Shown one piece after another: positions 23,255-34,217 of a stretch of 64,000 bases of DNA (positions are counted from its first letter, which is position 1; the number at the start of each line of letters is the position of its first letter). Origin of the DNA: Scedosporium boydii (taxonomy: Eukaryota; Ascomycota; Sordariomycetes; Microascales; Microascaceae); assembly GCA_002221725.1 (NCBI GenBank), contig NJFT01000200.1:1-64000 (forward strand). Direction: 5' to 3'. A program made the position numbers and the translations under genes. Below the pieces are notes generated by a model, which was not told the origin of the DNA, made no database searches, and saw nothing but the letters and a program-made list of their open reading frames with translations.

Positions 23255-24014
23255 ATGTCTCCTTCAATGTCCCTTTTCTCGGTTCAGGCCATCCTGATCC
23301 TGAGTAGCGAGGATGGATCGAGGATATTCGCCAAATACTACAACCAACCCCACCATGCTCCTACGGGCCAAACCCAAGGTAAATAACTCCAAGGCGGCAT
23401 TCAAATTCCGTCTTTCGGGGTGGGCCAAGGTCGAGCGTTACATGCTAACGGTTTGTCTCGTGAATAGGCCCAACGGCTAGCAACCCTTACCCCGACCTGA
23501 AGGCCCAGAAGGCATTCGAGAAGGGCTTAGCGGATAAGACGCTCAAGCAGACTGGCGATATCATCCTATACGACAATAGGATTGTTCTTTACAAGATGGA
23601 GTCCGATGTCATGATGTACGTTGTGGGAAGTGTGGAGGAGAACGAGATTATGCTGTACAACGTCATCCTCGCCCTGAGGGACTCTCTACACCTCCTCTTC
23701 AAGTATGTCCTCGTGTCTTGCTCTCAGTAAAAAGAGAGAGAGAGAGAATAGCTGTGCTAACCTGACACAAAAGGCAATCCGTCGATAAGCGAACCATCAT
23801 CGAGAACTACGACCTCGTCGCCCTCGCTATCGACGAGATAGTCGACGACGGCATCATCCTCGAGACCGACCCCACTATCATCATCCAGCGCGTCAGCAAG
23901 GCTCCCAACCAAGACGTGAACCTGAGCCGAATCGACCTCAGCGAACAGGGCGTCAATAACCTGGCGCAATTAGGAAAGTCCAAGTTGGCGGACTGGTTAA
24001 GGCAGGGCCTCTAA
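23255..24014 (+). CDS. RET3: Coatomer subunit zeta (COPI)
   Basis: Exons 23255-23378, 23468-23702 and 23774-24014 give 199 aa. Zeta-COP is the small longin-type subunit of the COPI coat that acts in Golgi-to-ER retrieval. The N-terminus FSVQAILILSSEDGSRIFAKYY is the first strand-loop of the longin fold. FEKGLADKTLKQTGDI, DVMMYVVGSVEENEIMLYNV and ALRDSLHLLFKQSVDKRTI are characteristic blocks, followed by NYDLVALAIDEIVDDGIILETD. Length is close to yeast Ret3. It shares its upstream region with MCM4 and converges on SUA5 with under 200 bp between stops. Confidence 0.96.
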
Positions 24015-24209
24015 TCTGGCGCATTGGGGTTAAAAGAAAAAGAATTATGGGCTGACGAATATTGGGGCGAAACTCGCGGGGACTGTCAACGGTTATGAAC
24101 TGCGTTTCCTTGTTTGCTTGATTTTCTTCTTTTTAAATCTTGTCTTGTCTTGAGTATTATACAGTGATGCATAGCATTATTCTATTTCTCTTTTGATTCG
24201 TGACGCAAA

Positions 24210-25556
24210 CTATGCTCGTATATCCGTAGCTGCCTTGCGGAGCCTGTTCATTACGGCACCGGCGATGTCGATGTCGTCTTCTATGCCGTCAACGAAGATG
24301 ATGTCTGCACCTCTCCTGTCTAGCTCCCTCAGCGCAGAGAAAAGCCCCTGCGCGATACGTCTGATGTCCTTTCCCAGGTTGATATCCAGGATCCTTCCAA
24401 CGGTCCGTCCCTCATCGTCTACCAAATCGCCCTCTTCCACCACGTATGACTGCTCCTCAACGCCGTTCGTTTCGCTCACCACTTGAGAAGTCCCAGTCGA
24501 TGGCACGAGGTGCTCATGCTTGAAACCCCCACCTGCTCCCCAACGTCGAGTCCGGATGATACCCACCCTTCTGCCGCTGGTACCTCGCGCCGAATTCCCA
24601 TTAACTCCAGCTGACGTAGCAACACCATTGGCGACCGGCACGTTTTCCCTATCCGCTTCCACCACCCCCTTCGAGCCCTCGGAGAACGAAGATTCGTAGA
24701 GAACCACCTTAGCCTTCGGGCTGTAGTGCTTATACTTCATACCGGGCGCTCTCGGCGTAGCCTTGCCCTCCTCGCTATGATCCTTATACGCCTTCGCAGC
24801 GCCCTCCCAACCAGGACACTCCCTCAACTCCTGTAAGCTGACGCCGCCCGGCCGCAGGACAACAGGCGGGTCGCACAGCCCATCGACCACCGTACTCTCG
24901 ACGCCGACTTGACAGGATCCGCCGTCGAGGATCAGCTCGATCCTGCCATCTAGGTCCTCTAGGACGTGCTGCGCCGTCGTTGGAGAAGGTTTGGTCGACG
25001 CGTTTGCTGAGGGGGCGGCGAGCGGGGCGTCCGCCAACTTTATGAGCGACCGCGCTAACGCGGACGAAGGCATCCGCGCGCCAAAGTTGGGCAGGCCCGC
25101 CGTGACTTCCGGCGCTAGTTTTGACGGCGTAGGAGAGGGTAATAGAATAGTAAGGGGACCCGGCCAGAATCTCTCTATCAGCGGTTTATAGATGTCCGGT
25201 ATCGGATCCTCGCCACCGCGCCCCTGCTCCTCTTTTCCCGGCACAAGCAAGCCCCTAAGCATGTCTAGATCGCAGACGTGCACGATGAGAGGGTTATCCG
25301 AAGGCCTTCCCTTGGCAGCGTAGATGCCCTTCACCGCGGCGCTCCTTTGCGCATCGGCCCCTAAGCCGTAAACAGTCTCCGTCGGGAAGGCAACCGGTGT
25401 GTCCTTCTCACGGAGGTACTGCGCCGCCTCGGCGAGAGAAGCGAGATCGCTTCCGGAGGCCCCGTCGACAGACCAGCTGTCAAGGTGCGTCGGGCCTGGT
25501 GGATCCCGAAAGGCGCCGAGCTGGGTCGTCCCGACCTTGACTATCCTGGTCTTCAT
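24210..25556 (-). CDS. SUA5: Threonylcarbamoyl-AMP synthase SUA5
   Basis: Single exon from ATG 25556, 448 aa. It makes threonylcarbamoyl-AMP from threonine, bicarbonate and ATP, the first step of t6A37 formation in ANN-decoding tRNAs. The YrdC domain (about 45-270) shows PTETVYGLGADA, YAAKGRPSDNPLIVHV, RFWPGPLTILL, GARMPSSALAR, PLAAPSANASTKPSPT and GVESTVVDG. The Sua5-specific C-terminal domain follows, with PGMKYKHYSPKAKVVLYE. The frame remains open for 71 codons upstream of the ATG with no in-frame ATG but a basic, Ser/Leu-rich composition (see findings). The linker before the final domain is Gly/Asn/Ser-rich, as is common in fungal Sua5. Confidence 0.95.
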   Translation of the reverse strand: MKTRIVKVGTTQLGAFRDPPGPTHLDSWSVDGASGSDLASLAEAAQYLREKDTPVAFPTETVYGLGADAQRSAAVKGIYAAKGRPSDNPLIVHVCDLDMLRGLLVPGKEEQGRGGEDPIPDIYKPLIERFWPGPLTILLPSPTPSKLAPEVTAGLPNFGARMPSSALARSLIKLADAPLAAPSANASTKPSPTTAQHVLEDLDGRIELILDGGSCQVGVESTVVDGLCDPPVVLRPGGVSLQELRECPGWEGAAKAYKDHSEEGKATPRAPGMKYKHYSPKAKVVLYESSFSEGSKGVVEADRENVPVANGVATSAGVNGNSARGTSGRRVGIIRTRRWGAGGGFKHEHLVPSTGTSQVVSETNGVEEQSYVVEEGDLVDDEGRTVGRILDINLGKDIRRIAQGLFSALRELDRRGADIIFVDGIEDDIDIAGAVMNRLRKAATDIRA

Positions 25557-26933
25557 TGTGGGTAGTGAAAAAGCTGTCGATCCGGCCAGGATGGAGTATA
25601 CACGGGCAGTGCCCAATGTAAAGATTTTGGGGAAGGCAAGTAGTTTCGCCAATGTGAGACGTGATGCAGTTAAGCTTGCTCTTCGCTCTTTCAAGACTCT
25701 GCAGTAACACGAGTTGCGAGTTGATAGCCCGACTTCTGATGGCGGGCGGGATGTTAAGGACCCAATCACTAAAATAGCATCTGGATTTACCTTTTCAGAG
25801 AAACGGGAGAGTAAAAACTGTTATCGGGAATAAATTGTGGTATACGAAGGTACGAGGAGTGTCGTTGAGTGTTCGAGGAAGTCGCAAAAAAATATTCTTT
25901 TAAGTACTTCATTAGAGAGTTCAAGTCGCGAATTATTAAGTGAGAGAGTGGCACTTCTTGAGTCATAATTTTTTTTTCTTTTTTTTGAACCAAACAATCG
26001 ATCAACCTAAGATCGCCATCTCCTCACCACCAATACTGCCCAACTTTGCCGGACCAGGAAGACCAGAGATTAACACCCAGCTTGAAGCTCTACAATTGTG
26101 AAGAATTATCACGTGTTCTGCAAAAAGGAAAAAAAAAATTAGATGTTGACTTTTGCTACGACCGGCCCAGCAAACCCGACATCACGAGTCGTTGACAGAC
26201 TTGCGTCCTTGAGCCTCGAAGCGCAGAGGGTAAAACTAGAATGATGCTTGCTTGGGAAGTCCCTGACCTTGTGAGCACATGTCAACTTTGCTAGAAAACT
26301 CTCCAGGGTTAGGATCTCATCCGTAGCGTTTTGTTTTTGCCTTCACAAGCCTGGAAAGCGTGGCCTTGTCATGATTATCACGGGCAAAGTGCTAAAAGAG
26401 CGTGGAAACAGACTTGGGGCGTGAACACGAACACAAGCACAGGCATGGGCACATTGTTTAAAAGATTGGTATGAATTCAGAGACCCCTAATACACGAGGC
26501 AAAGACGGAAAAAGAAAAAAAAAGTAGAAAACGAAAGCATCTCGAGAACCCCTTTCCGATTACTTTTGAGACGCAAACGAGGCACCCTGAAAAATCAAGC
26601 GATGCCGACAAATAGTGCAGTGGGACAAGAAAAAACGAGAAAAAAACACGTCCCTCAACATGCAACTAGGATTTTAGATGACCTCCATTTTTGCTGATGA
26701 AACCCTCCAAACAAAAATGAAGATTCCGCGAGCCGCCTCATCTATCAACATATGCCCTGCAAAGGAGGTCAGAAAGATGCACCAATATCCGCCTGACCCG
26801 TTTCTTTTCCCTTGCTTCCGAAGACCTGTCGTATGAACCCATTCCTCCGAGCGCAAACAAACACACAGAAGAAAATTCTGCACCGCCCATTTTACCAGAC
26901 GGGCAAAGGAGATGTCAAAGGGAGAGTAGGGGC
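25557..26933. other. SUA5 upstream region and eIF4A 3' region
   Basis: About 1.4 kb between two minus-strand genes. It contains a CACGTG at 26110-26115 and several A-rich stretches. Short ORFs at 26477-26883 on the minus strand lack conserved features and probably lie in the eIF4A 3' UTR. No RNA gene was recognised. Confidence 0.45.
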
Positions 26934-28725
26934 TTAGATGAGGTCGGCGACGTTCATGGGCATCTCCTCAATCTGGGTGCTGTAGAACTGCTCGATCTCA
27001 CGCATCATGCGGACATCGTCAGCGGTGACGAAGTTGATGGCAACACCCTTTCGGCCGAAACGACCGCCACGACCAATACGGTGAATGTAGTTCTCGCGGT
27101 TGGCGGGGAGATCGTAGTTGATGACAAGGGAGACCTGCTGGACATCGATACCACGGGCAAGAAGATCGGTGGCAATGAGGACACGGGAAGATCCAGAACG
27201 GAACTCCTTCATGATAAGGTCTCGCTGGGCCTGGTCCATATCACCGTGCATGGCCGAGACGGTGAAGTCACGGGCAGTAAGCTTGTCGGTGAGCCAGTCA
27301 ACCTTGCGGCGAGTGTTGCAGAAAATGACGGCTTGGGTAATGGTGACAGTCTCGTACAAGTCGGAGAGAGTGTCGAGCTTCCACTCTTCCTTCTCAACGG
27401 CAATGTAGAACTGCTTAATACCCTCAAGGGTAAGCTCGTCCTTCTTAACGAGAATGCGGACGGGGTCACGCATGAACTTGGTGGTGACCTCGAGGACGTC
27501 CTGGGGCATGGTGGCCGAAAGGAGGACGACCTGGGTCGACTGAGGAAGGAGCTGGAAGATATCGTAGATCTGCTCAGTGAAACCACGCTAGAGAGAAGGA
27601 AAAAAAAAAGACAATGTTAGCAACTGAACCAACGTCGGCGAGAGAAAAAGATGAGAAGACCATGTGGATTACATACAGAAAGCATCTCGTCGGCCTCATC
27701 AAGGACGAACATCTTCATGGCATCGGTCTTCAAGAATCGACGCTGAATCATGTCGTGGACACGACCAGGGGTACCGACGACGACCTGGGGGCCATCCTGG
27801 AGGGCCTTCATGTCCTCACGGACGCTGGTACCACCGATACAGGCGTGGCATTCAATGTTCATGAAGTCGCCAATGGCGACGACGACCTTCTGAATCTGCT
27901 GAGCCAACTCACGAGTGGGGGCAAGAATGAGGGCCTGGCATTGCTTGAGGTTGGTATCGATCTTCTGGAGGACCGAAATGGAGAAAGTGGCAGTCTTTCC
28001 GGTACCGGATTGGGCCTGGGCGATGACATCGTGGCCTATTGAGTTTGAATGCAAGGTTAGATTACACACACACAAATACAAAATGTGGAGGCTAAGATGA
28101 GATGCAGGAGGTGGGGGAGGGGGAGGGGGGTTGCTGCCCGAGGGGCAGATGAGATGATAGATGGGCCAGGGAGGAAAATTGAACAGGGATTATACCATAC
28201 CCTTGATGACGGGCATAATAGCACGCTGCTGAATGGCCGAAGGACGCTCGAAACCGTAGGCGTAGACACCTGTTTGAAGTCATGGTTAGTTGTCAATTAT
28301 CTCGGAAGTGGATAGCCACCTGCAGAAAAATCTGGTGGGGTGTGCAGCGTACCTCGGAGAAGCTCGGGCTTCAGGCCCATATCATCAAACGAGTCAACGG
28401 TCTCATCGTAGTTGGACTCGATCTGGCCTGGAGAGAAGTTTGAGTTAGTGTTCGTCGCGAAAAGGTGGTTTCAACGAAAGCCAGAAAGTAATGGTTGATG
28501 GGCGCCTTTTGGGCAGAGAGGCTGGGCGCATACGGCAGCAACAGGATCGTAGCAGATCCACGGATGGAGGGGAGGTGAGGGGGAGGGGGTTTGTCGCCGC
28601 CGCCAGCGCCGCCAGCAAACCAGCAAACCAGCAAACCAGCAAACCAGCAGCTGGGCAAAACAATGCGAAGAATCGAGATGGAACCTACCTTCAGGCACAT
28701 CTTCGAGTCCCTGGGCGGTAGCCAT
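26934..28725 (-). CDS. TIF1: Translation initiation factor eIF4A, DEAD-box RNA helicase
   Basis: Exons 28725-28689, 28427-28353, 28269-28201, 28035-27677 and 27587-26934 give 397 aa, the usual eIF4A length. It is the ATP-dependent helicase of the eIF4F cap-binding complex that unwinds 5' leaders. Motifs in order: F-x8-Q type Q motif ([13 protein letters not shown]), AQSGTGKT (I, about residue 68), APTRELAQQ (Ia), GTPGRVHDM (Ib), VLDEADEM (II), LLSATMP (III), [13 protein letters not shown] (IV), [17 protein letters not shown] (V) and [15 protein letters not shown] (VI). Introns crowd the 5' third, as in other fungal eIF4A genes. The first intron (260 nt) carries an 8-bp tandem repeat. Confidence 0.98.
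28612..28649. repeat. Tandem repeat of CCAGCAAA, about 4.75 copies, in eIF4A intron 1
   Basis: Perfect 8-bp units at 28612, 28620, 28628 and 28636 plus a partial fifth copy. On the transcript strand the unit is TTTGCTGG. It lies wholly inside the first intron of the eIF4A gene. It is probably a slippage array, and its length may vary between strains. Confidence 0.85.
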
Positions 28726-29190
28726 GATTGCGGTTCGAAGTTCGAGAGAATCTAGATCACAAGCGCCGCTTGAGATCTAGAAAAAAATGTTTGGAAAGGT
28801 AGTGGAAGGTGGGGCTCTTGGGCCGTTCGAAAGGAATATCGCTGCGCTCAAAAAGATGAGAGCGGTGATAAATGGATAAAAGTAGTCGAGAAAATAACTA
28901 GATACTGGTCCTCTTGGCCTTGGCAAGAGGATGATTCCAGGATCTAGGAAGTGTTGACAATAGAGTGTTTCGTGTTTGGTGTTTTCAGAATTCTGATGTG
29001 ATGAAGTTGGAAGAAATCAAGTAGGAGATTTTTTTTTTCGGGCTTTGTAGGTAGGAGGGACGGGCTGATTGAGAAAAATTATAGTCGCACCAAAACTACT
29101 GGACAGCCACCCACGAAGGCAACACCAAGTGCGAAAAAATTTGGTGAGAGGCGACCCCTCGATGTGGTCAGCCAATCAGAGTTGTTAGGG

Positions 29191-29206
29191 TACAGGTTGA
29201 CCTGTA
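29191..29206. promoter_or_regulatory. Inverted repeat TACAGGT-tg-ACCTGTA with CCAAT box nearby
   Basis: Seven-base perfect arms separated by two bases, about 470 bp upstream of the eIF4A ATG. TGTACCTG half-sites recur just downstream (about 29212 and 29272), and CCAATCA lies 15 bases away. The shape suggests a dimeric factor site; the factor is unknown. Confidence 0.3.
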
Positions 29207-29312
29207 CCAGCTGTACCTGCCTCTGGAGCAAGGAAAGGTGGGGTGGCAGATGGGAATTACTGTGTCAACAATGTACCTGGGTGGTTCTAACTTCTCAGCA
29301 CTTATCAGCTGC

Positions 29313-29341
29313 TAACCCTGTGCTGTAACCCTGTAACCCTG
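29313..29341. promoter_or_regulatory. TAACCCTG cluster, telomere-repeat-like promoter motif
   Basis: Three TAACCCTG units (29313, 29326, 29334), followed by two degenerate GCACCCTG units and another AACCCTG at 29412. The complement contains GGGTTA, a permutation of the TTAGGG telomere repeat. AACCCT-like cores are sites of Tbf1-type Myb factors, which control ribosomal genes in several fungi. They sit about 590-690 bp upstream of eIF4A. Confidence 0.4.
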
Positions 29342-30100
29342 GCACCCTGGCACCCTGTGCTCCAAGAATGGACCATAAGTACTGCGCTGGTCCCAACTCT
29401 GTGAATCATTGAACCCTGTAACATAGACCAAACCAGCGCTGGTTGCTCCTGCTAGATGTGTACTCTAGTGTCTTTCTGTTCAAGATTCTTTGTCCTTGTC
29501 ATTTTGATACTCCAGATCTACCTGATTGTTACAGTATGAGAATATCTATCTTTTATTTCTTGAATTCTTGTATTACTCACAGTCCCATCCTGCCTGGAGG
29601 TGTACCAAAGTAACTCCAGTTCGCCGAGAGCTCCAAGCTCCCATTGGAACATTGGAAGCAACACCCCACCATCCCAAACCGTCGCCACAGCCCACATTTG
29701 CAGCTGCAGAATCCCCAAGGTGGGACGGGAAACTTCGAATTAATTTTTCTTTTCAGGATAGCCACAGAGATATCGTCTCATGACCTCGAGGGAGTCAGAT
29801 TCTGCTACTCTCCAGAAGGTTTTGAACAGGCAGCAATCCGGCTAGTCTCATCTCACTACTCTCTCTTTTGCTCGTACTCATCCCATTCTGACTGAGTCGC
29901 CCCTCCCACCATTTATCAAGGCACGAGTTCTGTCTGGTCTCTGCTTATTAGACGCCTGTGCGGGAAGTGGGTGATTCTCGACCATGCTAGTCGCTTCTTA
30001 GAGCAAACAGAAAGCCAAGCCAGGCCACCCAAACGTCTCACCTTCATTTAAGCCTCACAACCAAGCCCGTCTGTTTGTCAGCGTATACAAGTTACTCAAG

Positions 30101-31870
30101 ATGCACCTCTCAGAGCCTGTGGTGAGGACTTCGGGGGCATCATGGGGCATTGATACGTCCTCAGTTGCGACTGCTTCTATTCCACCACATCCTCTCGGAA
30201 TCAAGCCCCTCGGAAACCAGTACTTCGCGAGCGGGCCAAATGCGAGGGCATCGCTGGGCACTTTCAAGCTCTTTCCCGATGAGATGCTGATGCTGTTCCT
30301 CGAATATTTGGACGCTTCTTCACTTCGCCTGCTGGGTTCCACAAGCAAATTCCTCTACGCCGCATCCAGATACGATGACTTGTGGAAAACACTCTACTTA
30401 GAGTAAGCGAGACGCCCCCAAAATCCTTCTCTGCTGCATGTGCTGCTGCCTATGGTATTACCCCTCCGTGCCGTCGACGTGTTTCCGATACTCGCATCTA
30501 TTCTTGGAATTGTTGATCAAGGTCCTAGTGACAAGGAAACCGCATTGGGTCTTGGATGTGCTGTATCTCAAAGGAGGGATACATCCTCTCGCCTATGCTA
30601 GTGAGATCTAAGTAGAACTTTGGTGATGGTGCTTAAGCTGTAACGTTGGTTATGAAGTGCTAATCTGTGTGAGTGTAGATCAAAATTCGCAGAGGATTCC
30701 GAAGTCAAGTGGAGAGGATCATGGAGATTGACACTTTTTCAGCTACCCGAGGACCGAATTTCTCGCGTTGATTGTTCCAATGTCTTTTCCGATGTCCTCC
30801 ATAGACCTTTCGTCTGCAGTAATGTCAACCTGTTAGCCTTTGCGACAGGCATACCAGTACACAACGAGATAGCTCGATTGGAGAACTTGGACTACACCGA
30901 GTTTGCTGCCAATTGGGCTGAAAAACCATTCATACTCACCAAGTGCATCCAAGACTGGCCGGCCTCGAAAGAATGGAGTATAGATTTCTTTCTCAGCAAG
31001 CACAAAGATGTGGTGTTTCGCGCCGAGTCTGTAGACTGGACCTTTGACACTTACGCCAAGTACATGGAATCGACCACAGACGAGAGCCCCTTGTACCTTT
31101 TCGATCGCAGATTCGCGGAGCAGATGGGAATATCGGTGGGCAGGGAGCCTGGAGCAGCGTACTGGAAACCGGAATGCTTCGGACCCGATCTATTTGAACT
31201 GCTCGGCGAGGAGCGGCCGGCACATCGTTGGCTCATCATCGGACCACGGCGGAGCGGTTCGACTTTCCACAAAGACCCGAACGCCACAAGCGCCTGGAAT
31301 GCTGTCATCCAGGGAGCGAAGTACTGGATCATGTTTCCGCCCGACGCGGAAGTCCCTGGCGTATACGTCTCTGACGACAAGAGTGAGGTCACCAGTCCTC
31401 TGAGCATAGCCGAATGGCTCCTAGAATTCCACGCGGAAGGCCGCAGAGTGCCCGGCTGCATCGAGGGCGTGTGTGCCCAGGGGGAGATTTTGCATGTTCC
31501 CAGCGGATGGTGGCATTTGGTTGTCAACCTTGAGCCGGGTATTGCTCTCACGCAAAATTTCATCCCCGAATCTCCCAGCCTCTATCATCTATCGGAGGCC
31601 ATCGAGTTTCTGAGGGATAAGCCGGCCCAGGTAACCGGGTTCAAGCGAGACATTGCGGACCCTTACCAACTTTTCTCGGACCGGCTGAGGAGCGTAAACC
31701 CCGAGCTTCTTGAGAAGGCCCTCGCGGTTCTAGAAGCAAGGAAGGCTGGCAGGAAGCGGAAGTGGGATGCGGCCGTGGCCGGGGATAGTCAGGATGGAGG
31801 GGGTGGCTTTAGCTTCGGCTTTGGGGAAGAAGAAGATGATGATGATGACGACGAGGATGAGGTCTTATGA
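30101..31870 (+). CDS. F-box and JmjC (cupin-8) domain protein
   Basis: Exons 30101-30402 and 30679-31870 give 497 aa. An F-box (about 54-100; FKLFPDEMLMLFLEYLDASSL, then LWKTLYLE) precedes a JMJD6-like JmjC domain (about 165-400). Fe(II) ligands are visible: HxD in STFHKDPNATSAW (His298, Asp300) and the distal His in PSGWWHLVVN (His380). The 2-oxoglutarate region also looks conserved (GAKYWIMFPP), so an active dioxygenase is likely. The C-terminus is a basic RKRKW patch followed by Gly/Phe and a poly-Asp tail. The F-box suggests recruitment to an SCF ubiquitin ligase. The substrate (lysyl hydroxylation or histone/tRNA work) cannot be inferred. The 276-nt intron is long for this window but yields a natural F-box junction. 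Confidence 0.92.
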
Positions 31871-32511
31871 GTGAGTTTTGTCGATCAATGATCCTCGTAT
31901 ATATGACAGAGCCCTGAGCAACCTTTCATGCTATGGGAAGACATGGTATATAACATGGTATATAATCCAAAGAGAGAAATTTCCGCTCCTGCTCTGTATC
32001 ATCTTTAGAGGAAAATACAGTCAAAGACATAATCCCCTGTCCACTTTTATAGGGGACGTTCAAGCAGCCTCCCAAGTTTCACACACTACTATTCAGCTTG
32101 ACGCCTACGCTAGTATCATCACCTAGTTGAGGTAGGCTGAACAGCAGGACTCAATCTGGTGGTGTCCATGTGGCATTCAGCACCACACACCAAAGTTATT
32201 TAACAGTTCCAAGTTAAGCTATTGGCAACATCTTACTCTTTCCCATTCTAGAAAGGTCCCAACATCAAATAACACTAGGTAGAGGCATTGATAATCAAAA
32301 TGCTGTGCGTAGTTGTCAAGCGGGTGCCATCTTCGGGTTCCTCGAAAACCATGACAAAGTATATATCGGGACCCAATATAAAGATATTCAAACTACATAG
32401 AAGCTGAGATATTTTGTCACACTACGGGATATCCTACACTCCCTGATGCCATCCTCTCCCTTTAGAGCAGGATCCATCAACTTGTTCAAATCTCTTTACA
32501 GTTACATGTAC
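31871..32511. other. Convergent 3' region, F-box/JmjC and UDP-glycosyltransferase
   Basis: 640 bp without a conserved ORF. It contains an imperfect duplication of ATGGTATATAA near 31945-31965 and otherwise looks like 3' UTR sequence. Confidence 0.45.
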
Positions 32512-34217
32512 TTAAGTTATCCACTTCTTTATCACCGCACCAGCAAAGCCTCCCAGAGCCTTTCTCTCGCCCCAAGCCCACCTTCCAACTGCAATCGAAG
32601 CCACCGGTACGAGCCCCAAAGTCACCAGACTAACAAGCCACAGATCCCAGTTCTTCGCCTTGAAGCTGGACATGCGCATATCCGCCGTTTGCAAATGCAT
32701 CGGCCGCAGCTCTTTGTCACCATCATACCGCGCCTCGGTATCATAGATCAGCTCCTCAATTAGATCGGCACCCAGCTCCTTGCGGCGCGAGGCCGTCCGT
32801 GCAATCCGCTGAATCCGCACGCAGTTGCGCTTATATGCACCGTCCCTATCCTCGGAGAGCAACCCGATCTTGCGAGAAAGCTCCTCGGCGGTAAATCGGA
32901 ACTTATCAAGGGGCTCGGAAGTTCCGCTCGCGACCAGTCGCGGCACGTTGGAGATCTGGTCAAAGAAAAAACCCATGACCAGCATTGGTTTTCCGTGGTA
33001 GAGACCTTCATTAGCGCTCGAGCCGCCCCCGTGTGTTAGGTAGATGGCCGTATGCGGGTGATCTAGGATGGCGCGTTGGGGCGCGAAATTGGTGAACAAG
33101 AAGGACGAGTGCTCGCCCTTTAGGAGGGAGGCAAATGTGATGCTTTTGCCGCTTTCGTCGGTGGTGAATTCCTCGCTCATGTTGATATCGCGGCGGCCGG
33201 ATGTGGGGATAGACCAGATCACTCCGTCGATATACCCACGATCTAGGGCGGCGAGCAATCCCTTGACAAGTTTTACTACAGTCGCATTAGAAATGATGAT
33301 ATGTGTGCCAAGAGCTAGGTACAGCGTCTTCTTGTGTGTTGCCAGGAAAAGCTCGTAAGGTTCGGTCAGTGGTGGATACGTGTCTGAGAGAATGGGACCA
33401 ACAACTGAAACAAGCGGCGGCAGGTCCTTGGGTACCTCCAGACCAAAGAAGGAGTTGATCAAGACGAGGTAGTTTGGCTTGCTCGGGGTCGGTATTTTAT
33501 AGTTAACACCAGCGGCCCGCCGCATCTTCTTGGTCCAGTTGACCCACCGCAGGACGGACGGCAACGCGTGGACTATAACGAGCTCGTTTCGAATTCGCGA
33601 CCACATCGAAGCGTGCTCTGAAGTGAGAGTGCCATCGAGCTGGAATCCCGGTTGGCCGGGGATATACGAGCAGGGACAAATCAGGGCGGGCATCTGGGGG
33701 TACACCATGGCTATTGGGATATTGTATTGATACAAAATGTCCTTTGCCGCATCGACGAAGAAGTCTGCCAGAAGCAAGTCTGGTCTTGTTGCTGGGTCGT
33801 CGACGATGCGCTTAAGGTTGTGGTACGTTTGGGTCCAGTACGAGTCAAACATATATTTCGACTCCATCACGGGACCAACCCCGTTAGACACGTTCCACTC
33901 TCGCATGCGCAGGTAGTGCGCTTCGAGATCCTCGTGCGACGGGCCAGGGCCCATCAAGTGAAGCTTGCCGATGTAATCGTAACCGTCCGTCCAGCCCTCC
34001 TGGCCGTCGAGCGTCGCAAAATCCACCGTGTGTCCTCGTCGGGCAAGGATCTTTCCCAATTCTAACACCGGGGCTGGAGATGATGGACATACTAGTCAGA
34101 GACGCCCTATCGAAAACCTATCCTGCCGATAGCAATGGGGTCCTTACCGGCGTGCGTGAAGCCGCCCACGGTCACCACCATGAGAATCTTACGAGGCGGG
34201 TTGCGAGTGGAAGCCAT
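32512..34217 (-). CDS. UDP-glycosyltransferase (UGT family), membrane-anchored
   Basis: Exons 34217-34148 and 34073-32512 give 543 aa. GT1/UGT-type enzyme that transfers a sugar from a UDP-sugar to a small lipophilic acceptor. The N-terminus (KILMVVTVGGFTHAAPVLEL, joined across the intron) is the acceptor-domain start with a catalytic-type His (GGFTHA); no clear signal peptide precedes it. The C-terminal donor signature contains FTNFAPQRAILDHP and IYLTHGGGSSANEGLYHGKP followed by FFFDQ. A C-terminal transmembrane helix (WLVSLVTLGLVPVASIAVG) is followed by a short basic tail ending KKWIT, fitting an ER or cytoplasm-facing anchor. It is intact and next to PKS and MFS remnants, so it may be the survivor of a former metabolite locus. 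Acceptor unknown. Confidence 0.92.

Larger units (their letters stand above)
28726..30100. other. Divergent upstream region eIF4A / F-box-JmjC gene
   Basis: About 1.4 kb. The part nearer eIF4A contains a CCAAT box (29172-29176), an inverted repeat (29191-29206) and a cluster of TAACCCTG motifs (29313-29341). The part nearer the plus-strand gene shows no conserved ORF. No RNA gene was recognised. Confidence 0.5.

Noticed and set aside
28729..28750. tRNA T-arm-like GGTTCGAAG sequence
   Set aside because: No acceptor stem or D-arm pairing around it; it is the eIF4A leader.
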